From NCBI GenBank assembly GCA_019448385.1, contig JAGTXO010000005.1, forward strand, positions 1,178,001 through 1,242,000: a stretch of DNA of 64,000 nt, written 5' to 3'. Source of the DNA: Diacronema lutheri. Its lineage: Eukaryota > Haptophyta > Pavlovophyceae > Pavlovales > Pavlovaceae. The position numbers were made by a program, and so were the translations under genes. Shown here one piece after another: positions 57,795 to 64,000 of this stretch. Every line of letters begins with the position of its first letter. The stretch's first letter is position 1. The notes below the pieces were generated by a model that made no database searches, was not told the DNA's origin, and was given only the letters and a program-made list of their open reading frames with translations.

Positions 57795-60700
57795 ATGGGT
57801 GACGCTCGGCAGAAGTGGATCGTGAAGGCCGTGTCGCACGCCTTCGACATCCCCAACTCGACGGTGGAAGAGTGCATTCGCGACCAATCGACGCAGGCGC
57901 TGCTGACGGGGTTCTTCGGCGGCGAGCCGACGGGCGCGACGCGGATCATCTTCTACCGGCAGAAGCGCGACCGCGTGGGCAACGGGGGCGAGGCGTACGA
58001 GAACGGCGGCCCGGAGGAGCTCTTCGTCACTTCGGGCGACACCGACCGGTTGAAGTCGCGCGCCATCTTCTTTGTGCGCGTGTGCGAGAAGGCGGTCAGC
58101 GCGTCGACGGTCGACACCGACCTGAACTGCGGCATCATCGAGGGGCTGCCGGTGGCCAACATGCGCTCGCTGGTGACCGAGGTGTACACGCCCGTGCTCA
58201 CCGCCGGCTTCGCCGCGTGGGACAAGAAGATGAGCGCCGAGGCCAAGGACGACATGTACGGCGTGCTCGACCGCTTCTCGTCGCTGCTCGGCGACGTCAT
58301 CGATAGCCTCGCCAACGGGCTCGAGCTCAAGAAGCCGTCGGCGGGGATCACGATCACGGACGGCGAGGTCGCCAAGGCCGCCGCTGATCAGCGTTACATC
58401 GCCGCCTACGAGGAGATCGTCGAGGACTGGTGCAACCAGGTTGACCGGCTGCTCGCCGAGACGGACGACAACCGCAACGAGCCGGACGACGCGGGCCCGT
58501 CGACCGAGCTCGAGTACTGGCGGTCGCGGATGGGCAAGTTCAACTCGATCACCGAGCAGCTCAAGCAGCCGGCGTGCAAGCTGCCCCTCGCCGTCCTCGG
58601 CCTCGCCAAGGCGCGCGTGATGAAGCGCTGGCGCACGCTCGACAACGCGATCACCGACGCGACCAACGAGGCGAAGGACAACGTCAAGTACCTCTCGACG
58701 CTCGAGAAGTACATCGAGCCGCTCTACACGGGCGATCCGCACACCATCATCGACGCGCTGCCTGGCCTGCTGAACAACACGCGCATGATGCTCACGATCG
58801 CGCGCTACTACTCGACGCGCGAGCGCATGAGCCTCCTCTTCCGCAAGGTGACCAACCAGATGATCGCGAACTGCCGCGAGCACGTGATGGCGGGCGGGAT
58901 CCTGTGGTCGCAGCCCACGCACGAGCTGATCGCGCGCCTCGACGCGTGCCTCACGCTGCACGAGAACTACCTCGAGCAGTACCACGCGACGCGCGCAAAG
59001 CTTGAGGAGACGCCGTCGGGCAAGCAGTTCGACTTCGACGTGCCCAAGATCTTTGGCAAGTTCGAGCTCTTCCAGCGCCGCATCGATAAGCTCATCGAGA
59101 TGTTCCGCATCTTCGACCAGTTCTCCGCGCTCGCGCGGCACAACGTTGAGGGGATGGACGGCTTCATCAGCAACTTCTTCGGCATCATGGAGGAGTTCAA
59201 ACGCAAGCCGTACGACCTGCTCGACTTCACGAACAACCAGTTCGACCGCGACTACCTTGAGTTCTCCGCCAACATCCACGAGCTCGAGTCGTCGCTGCAG
59301 GGCTTCATCAACCAATCCTTCGAGTCGATCTCGAGCACCGAGAACGCGCTCATGCTGCTCAAGCAGTTCCAGCTGATCATGCAGCGGCCTTCGCTCAGGG
59401 AGGACCTCGACTCAAAGCTCACCCTCATCTTCCACAACTACACCATCGACCTTGAGACCGTGCAGCGCCTGTACGAGAAGCAGAAGTCGTCGACGCCCGC
59501 AGTGCGCAACATGCCGCCCGTCTCGGCGAACGTTGCGTGGGCGCGGCAGCTGATGCGGCGGATCGAGGTGCCGATGCACAAGTTCCAGGCCAACTCGGCG
59601 CTCATGCAGGCGCGCGAGGCGAAGAAGATCACCAAGACGTACAACAAGATCGCGCGCACGATCATCGAGTTCGAGACGCTCTGGAAGCTCGCGTGGGCCA
59701 AGGGCATCGACTCGGCGCGCGCCGGGCTGCACGCGACGCTGCTGGTGCGCCACCCGAACAACAACAAGCTCTACGCCAACTTCGACCCCGAGATCCTCCA
59801 GCTCCTGCGCGAGACCAAGTGCCTGATGCGGATGGGCGAGGACGTGCCCGAGGCCGCGCGCATGGTGCTGCTGCAGGAGGACAAGCTCAAGTCCTACTAC
59901 AACAAGCTGTCGTACGCGCTCGGCGAATACGAGGCGCTCAACGCGCGCCTCCACCCGCTCACCCACCCGCTGCTCAAGCCGCACCTCGCCGACATGGACG
60001 CGGTGCTGCAGCCGGGCATGGTCACGCTCACGTGGACGTCGATGAACATTGACGGGTACGTGCACTCGATCCACGCGGCGCTCTTCAAGCTCAACGACCT
60101 GGTGAACAAGATCCACGACCTCGTGCACAACCGCATTGACCGCAACGTCCACCTCATCTCGGACCTCGACCTCGTCGACCTGAAGGCGGACGAGTCGTTC
60201 ACGCTCGACCGCTTCGTCTCAGCGCAGGAGAAGCACATGAAGGAGCTGACGGTCGTGATGCGCTCAAAGTCGATGGAGGTCGAGGCCGCCGTCACCGACC
60301 TGATCCACCTCATCCAGGCCTTCCCGCGCGAGCACGTGCAGGCCGAGGTGCCAGACGACGAGGTGCGCAAGGTCCGCGCGCACTTTGCGGGCAAACTCTA
60401 CGAGGCGGTGCTGCACGCGACGTCGCACTCGCTCAACAAGGTGAAGGACCGCGTGGGCTCGCGCACCTCGGGCGGCTTCCTCTACCTCGAGCGGCCCTTC
60501 TTCGACGTGCAGGTCGAGCTCGACATCCCCGAGGTCGTGATGAACCCGCCGCTCGACGACATCCAGCTCGCCATCTACAAGTGCTCGAAGGCGATCCTCG
60601 CGTGCTCCAAGTCGGTGCCGATCTGGGCGTCCGAGGTGATGAGCGGCGAGCCCATGTACGAGATGGTCTCCAAGGACCGCGACATTGTGCGCTCGCTGCT

Positions 60701-63700
60701 GCTGCTGCGCGGCTCGATCGAGGGCGCCAAGCGGCAGGTGCACGACTACCTGCAGGCGTTCACCAAATACGACTGGCTGTGGAAGGGGAACATGCAGCAG
60801 GCGTACGAGGCCTTCATGGCCAAGGACCCGTCGCTCGAGGACTTCGAGTTGGAGCTCAAGCGGTACGTCGACGTCGAGGCCGAGATCACCAAGATCGCGC
60901 CCGTGCACAACATCGGCGCGCTCTCGCTCGAGACGGGCCCGCTCAAGTCGTCGCTGATGAGCGAGGCGAACGCGTGGAAGGCGCAGTACGCGCAGAACCT
61001 CCACCGCCAGGCGCGTACCGAGCTCGACCGCATCTCGCAGTGGCTGCACGACATGAACCGCAACCTCAAGCGCGAGGTCAACGACCTTGACGACGTGCGC
61101 TCGGCGGTCACCTACCTCGAGCAGCTGCGCGACAAGGAGGCCAACCTGGACGCCGAGTACGGCCCCGTCGAGGACATGTACGCGCTGCTCGCGCGGTACG
61201 ACGTGCCCGTGCCCAAGGAGGAGACGGACATCGTGACCGACCTGCGCTACTCGTGGAAGAAGCTCAAGAAGCTCGCGGGCGACCTGCAGGAGCACCTCTC
61301 GCAGATGCAGGCGCCGTTCAAGAAGAACCTCGTGCGCAATATCAAGCTCTTCGTCGTCGACGTCATCCAGTTCCGCAACGACTTTGAGGCGAACGGGCCA
61401 ATGGTGCCGGGCGTCGCGCCGATGGAGGCGGACGAGCGGCTGCGCAAGTTCCAGCGGCTCTTCGAGGAGCGCGAGCGCAAGTGGACGGCCTACTCGGAGG
61501 GGCAGAAGCTCTTCGGCCTGCCCGTCACGGAGTATCCCGAGCTCGTCAAGACGAAGCAAGAGCTGCAGCTCCTCGAGAAGCTCTACGGCCTCTACACCGA
61601 GGTGATCAACACCGTCTCCGACTTCAAGGAGGTGCTGTGGGCCGACGTCAAGGACGAGCTGGACATGATGACCACCAAGATCTCTGAGTTTCAGAACGGC
61701 TGCAAGAAGATGCCCAAGGCGCTGCGCGAGTGGGACGCGTTCATTGAGATGAAGAAGACGATCGACGACTTCCTCGAGTCGCTCCCAATGGTGCAGGACC
61801 TGACGCACCAGGGAATGCGCGACCGGCACTGGACGGCGCTCGAGAAGGTGTGCGGTCAGGAGCTGCCCGTCCACTCGGAGACCTTCAAGCTCTCCGGCCT
61901 GCTCGACGCCAACCTGCTCGAGTTCCGTGAGGACGTCGAGGAGATTGCAAACTCGGCGGTCAAGGAGCTGCAGATCGAGGAGAAGCTGGCGGGCATCGCG
62001 TCGGACTGGTCGGACAAGACGCTCCAGTTCTCCGCCTTCAAGACGCGCGGCAACATCATCCTGAACGGCGGCGCGACCGCCGAGCTGATGGAGCTGCTCG
62101 AGGAGGCGCAGATGGTCCTCGGCTCGCTCATGGCGTCGCGGTATGTCGCGCCGTTCAAGGAGGACGTGCAGGAGTGGATCACCAAGCTGTCGACCGTCTC
62201 CGAGATCCTCGAGAGCTGGGTGCAGGTCCAGTCCATGTGGATGTACCTCGAGGCCGTCTTCACGTCGGGCGACATTGCTAAGCAGCTGCCCGGCGAGTCC
62301 AAGCGCTTCCAGGGCATCGACAAGAACTGGGTCAAGATCATGTCCAAAGCGAACGAGCAGCCCATCGTCGTGCAGTACTGCTACGGCAACGACGTGCTCC
62401 AGCAGCTGCTGCCGCACCTGCTCGAGCAGCTCGAGATGTGCCAGAAGGCGCTCTCTGGCTACCTTGACCAGAAGCGCGCCGCCTTCCCGCGCTTCTACTT
62501 CGTCTCGGACCCCAACCTGCTCGAGATCCTCTCGCAGGGTTCCAACCCCGAGGCGATCCAGCCGCACCTCCAGTCCGTCTTCGACTCGATCGAGTACGTC
62601 GAGTTCCACAAGCAGGAGCGCACGCAGATCCAGACCATCTTCTCGGGCGTCGGCGAGTCGATCGTCCTGCGCTCGCGCGTCAAGGCGGAGGGCAACATCG
62701 AGGACTGGCTCAACGCGCTGCTGCGCGAGATGCAAAACTCGCTCCGCGCGATTGTGCGCGAGGCCGCCGGCGACTGCGAGGTGCTCGACACGGCCGACCT
62801 GACGCACAAGTACCAGGCGCAGGTCTCGCTCATCGCCATCCAGTTCAAGTGGACGGCGGACTGCGAGGACGCGCTCTTCCGTGCCAAGGCGGAGAAGGGC
62901 ATCATGGGCCAGACCAACAAGAAGAACCAGGCGCGCCTCAACGACCTCGTTGCGATGAACATGCTCAAGGACGACGACCTGCGCAAGTTTGGCAAGTGGA
63001 CGCGCCGCAAGATCGAGACGATGATCACGGTCGACGTGCACCAGCGCGACGTGTGGGAGGAGATCGTCAAGCGCAAGGTGCGCGACACCGAGGACTTTGA
63101 GTGGCAGAAGCAGGCGCGCTTCTACTGGCGGTACGACATGGACTACGCGATGATCTCGGTCGCGGACGTCGACTTCAAGTACTGCAACGAGTACCTCGGC
63201 GTGAAGGAGCGGCTCGTCATCACGCCGCTCACCGACCGCTGCTACATCACCCTCGCACAGGCGCTCGGCATGTTCCTCGGCGGCGCGCCCGCCGGCCCCG
63301 CCGGCACGGGCAAGACGGAGACGACCAAGGACATGGGCTGCACGCTCGGCAAGTACGTCGTCGTGACCAACTGCTCGGACCAGATGGACTACCGCATCAT
63401 GGGCAACATCCTCAAGGGGCTCGCGCAGTCCGGCTGCTGGGGCTGCTTCGACGAGTTCAACCGCATCGACCTCGAGGTGCTCTCCGTCGTCGCGCAGCAA
63501 GTGATGTCGGTGCTCGTCGCGATCCGCGAGGACCGCAAGACCTTCCAGTTCACGGACGGGCAGGTGATCGCGCTGGACAAGGAGGTGGGCTTCTTCATTA
63601 CGATGAACCCGGGCTACGCCGGCCGCCAGGAGCTGCCCGAGAACCTCAAGTCGCTCTTCCGCGGCGTGACGATGATGGTGCCCGACCGCGAGATCATCAT

Positions 63701-64000
63701 GAAGGTCAAGCTGACCGCGTGCGGCTACAGGGACGCGACGCTGCTCGCCAAGAAGTTCAACGTGCTGTACAAGCTGTGCGAGGAGCAGCTCTCCAAGCAG
63801 GCGCACTACGACTTTGGCCTGCGCAACATCCTCGCCGTGCTGCGCACGGCCGGCGCGTCCAAGCGCAACGAGCCCGAGAAGCCTGAGCAGGAGCTGCTCA
63901 TGCGCACGCTGCGCGACATGAACCTCTCCAAGTACGTCGCGGAGGACGTGCCGCTCTTCATGTCGCTGCTCGACGACCTCTTCCCCGGCCTCAAGGCCGA
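57795..64000 (+). CDS. Axonemal outer-arm-type dynein heavy chain, N-terminal 2068 residues (runs off window)
   Basis: A single uninterrupted exon over 6.2 kb starting MGDARQKWIVKAVSHAFDI. The tail (DHC_N1) region includes ILWSQPTHELIARLDACL and VPMHKFQANSALMQ-type helices. The linker (DHC_N2) includes YSEGQKLFGLPVTEYPELVK, WVQVQSMWMYLEAVFTSGDI and FPRFYFVSDPNLLEILSQG. AAA1 begins [20 protein letters not shown] with P-loop [19 protein letters not shown] near residue 1835 and Walker [17 protein letters not shown], then PGYAGRQELPENLKSLFRG. The IQRLYEK-like helical tail and KDMGCTLGKYVVVTNCSDQMDY context fit outer-arm heavy chains of the DNAH5/8, Chlamydomonas gamma group. Length to AAA1 is normal for the family. 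AAA2-AAA6, the stalk and the C-terminus are outside the window. Confidence 0.93.
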   Translation, partial: MGDARQKWIVKAVSHAFDIPNSTVEECIRDQSTQALLTGFFGGEPTGATRIIFYRQKRDRVGNGGEAYENGGPEELFVTSGDTDRLKSRAIFFVRVCEKAVSASTVDTDLNCGIIEGLPVANMRSLVTEVYTPVLTAGFAAWDKKMSAEAKDDMYGVLDRFSSLLGDVIDSLANGLELKKPSAGITITDGEVAKAAADQRYIAAYEEIVEDWCNQVDRLLAETDDNRNEPDDAGPSTELEYWRSRMGKFNSITEQLKQPACKLPLAVLGLAKARVMKRWRTLDNAITDATNEAKDNVKYLSTLEKYIEPLYTGDPHTIIDALPGLLNNTRMMLTIARYYSTRERMSLLFRKVTNQMIANCREHVMAGGILWSQPTHELIARLDACLTLHENYLEQYHATRAKLEETPSGKQFDFDVPKIFGKFELFQRRIDKLIEMFRIFDQFSALARHNVEGMDGFISNFFGIMEEFKRKPYDLLDFTNNQFDRDYLEFSANIHELESSLQGFINQSFESISSTENALMLLKQFQLIMQRPSLREDLDSKLTLIFHNYTIDLETVQRLYEKQKSSTPAVRNMPPVSANVAWARQLMRRIEVPMHKFQANSALMQAREAKKITKTYNKIARTIIEFETLWKLAWAKGIDSARAGLHATLLVRHPNNNKLYANFDPEILQLLRETKCLMRMGEDVPEAARMVLLQEDKLKSYYNKLSYALGEYEALNARLHPLTHPLLKPHLADMDAVLQPGMVTLTWTSMNIDGYVHSIHAALFKLNDLVNKIHDLVHNRIDRNVHLISDLDLVDLKADESFTLDRFVSAQEKHMKELTVVMRSKSMEVEAAVTDLIHLIQAFPREHVQAEVPDDEVRKVRAHFAGKLYEAVLHATSHSLNKVKDRVGSRTSGGFLYLERPFFDVQVELDIPEVVMNPPLDDIQLAIYKCSKAILACSKSVPIWASEVMSGEPMYEMVSKDRDIVRSLLLLRGSIEGAKRQVHDYLQAFTKYDWLWKGNMQQAYEAFMAKDPSLEDFELELKRYVDVEAEITKIAPVHNIGALSLETGPLKSSLMSEANAWKAQYAQNLHRQARTELDRISQWLHDMNRNLKREVNDLDDVRSAVTYLEQLRDKEANLDAEYGPVEDMYALLARYDVPVPKEETDIVTDLRYSWKKLKKLAGDLQEHLSQMQAPFKKNLVRNIKLFVVDVIQFRNDFEANGPMVPGVAPMEADERLRKFQRLFEERERKWTAYSEGQKLFGLPVTEYPELVKTKQELQLLEKLYGLYTEVINTVSDFKEVLWADVKDELDMMTTKISEFQNGCKKMPKALREWDAFIEMKKTIDDFLESLPMVQDLTHQGMRDRHWTALEKVCGQELPVHSETFKLSGLLDANLLEFREDVEEIANSAVKELQIEEKLAGIASDWSDKTLQFSAFKTRGNIILNGGATAELMELLEEAQMVLGSLMASRYVAPFKEDVQEWITKLSTVSEILESWVQVQSMWMYLEAVFTSGDIAKQLPGESKRFQGIDKNWVKIMSKANEQPIVVQYCYGNDVLQQLLPHLLEQLEMCQKALSGYLDQKRAAFPRFYFVSDPNLLEILSQGSNPEAIQPHLQSVFDSIEYVEFHKQERTQIQTIFSGVGESIVLRSRVKAEGNIEDWLNALLREMQNSLRAIVREAAGDCEVLDTADLTHKYQAQVSLIAIQFKWTADCEDALFRAKAEKGIMGQTNKKNQARLNDLVAMNMLKDDDLRKFGKWTRRKIETMITVDVHQRDVWEEIVKRKVRDTEDFEWQKQARFYWRYDMDYAMISVADVDFKYCNEYLGVKERLVITPLTDRCYITLAQALGMFLGGAPAGPAGTGKTETTKDMGCTLGKYVVVTNCSDQMDYRIMGNILKGLAQSGCWGCFDEFNRIDLEVLSVVAQQVMSVLVAIREDRKTFQFTDGQVIALDKEVGFFITMNPGYAGRQELPENLKSLFRGVTMMVPDREIIMKVKLTACGYRDATLLAKKFNVLYKLCEEQLSKQAHYDFGLRNILAVLRTAGASKRNEPEKPEQELLMRTLRDMNLSKYVAEDVPLFMSLLDDLFPGLKA

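Noticed and set aside
60264-63806. 1180-residue minus-strand ORF opposite the second dynein
   Set aside because: Same antisense shadow effect; Leu/Val/His/Arg-rich with no family match.

Overview
This window looks like nuclear DNA of a very GC-rich, flagellated, plastid-bearing microalga. A haptophyte fits best; a pelagophyte-type stramenopile is the main alternative. The reasons are short spliceosomal introns (85-171 bp) with a strong local consensus (GTGCGC...GCGCAG), two axonemal dynein heavy chains plus CFAP91, plastid precursors with bipartite or twin-arginine leaders (HMBS, a lumenal FKBP, a PsbQ-like protein), and eukaryote-only genes such as ALG14, SYF2, GPATCH3, CDIN1 and p31comet. 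Strand bias and GC-rich third positions keep antisense frames open for thousands of bases, so I rejected most long ORFs as shadows.

Layout. 1-7067 (+) is the right part of a giant mosaic gene: a YqaJ/lambda-exonuclease-like nuclease, low-complexity and possible papain-fold modules, a chromodomain, then a complete Fanzor (eukaryotic TnpB, RuvC-like) nuclease core, spliced through one host-type intron. 7689-35802 is a dense block of housekeeping, plastid and ciliary genes: tandem CAF16-type ABC protein, lumenal FKBP, GPATCH3, a ciliary CxF-repeat protein, bestrophin, HMBS, CFAP91, a membrane C2H2 protein, a PDI-like protein, an FKBP-fold protein, CDIN1, an uncharacterised helical protein, ALG14, SYF2, fumarate reductase, a TIR-like protein, a GT61 glycosyltransferase and p31comet. 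A PsbQ-like gene follows at 35803-36366. 36367-40147 is an accessory, decayed region with a 26-bp perfect inverted repeat, a possible orphan gene and a second, broken and differently built Fanzor that ends in an inverted duplication. 40148-54133 (-) is a complete six-exon inner-arm-type dynein heavy chain. 54296-57686 holds a duplicated membrane protein, ornithine carbamoyltransferase and an alpha/beta hydrolase. 57795-64000 (+) is the N-terminal 2068 residues of an outer-arm dynein heavy chain that runs off the window.

How it works together. Nine pairs of neighbours are transcribed divergently from start codons only 25-163 bp apart, so many genes must share bidirectional promoters; several ciliary genes sit in such pairs. 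The two Fanzor loci are different proteins, which argues for more than one invasion by RNA-guided-nuclease elements. The most unusual object is the YqaJ-chromodomain-Fanzor fusion, which could combine RNA-guided DNA cutting, end resection and histone-mark reading in a single polypeptide. That functional reading is inference from domain order.
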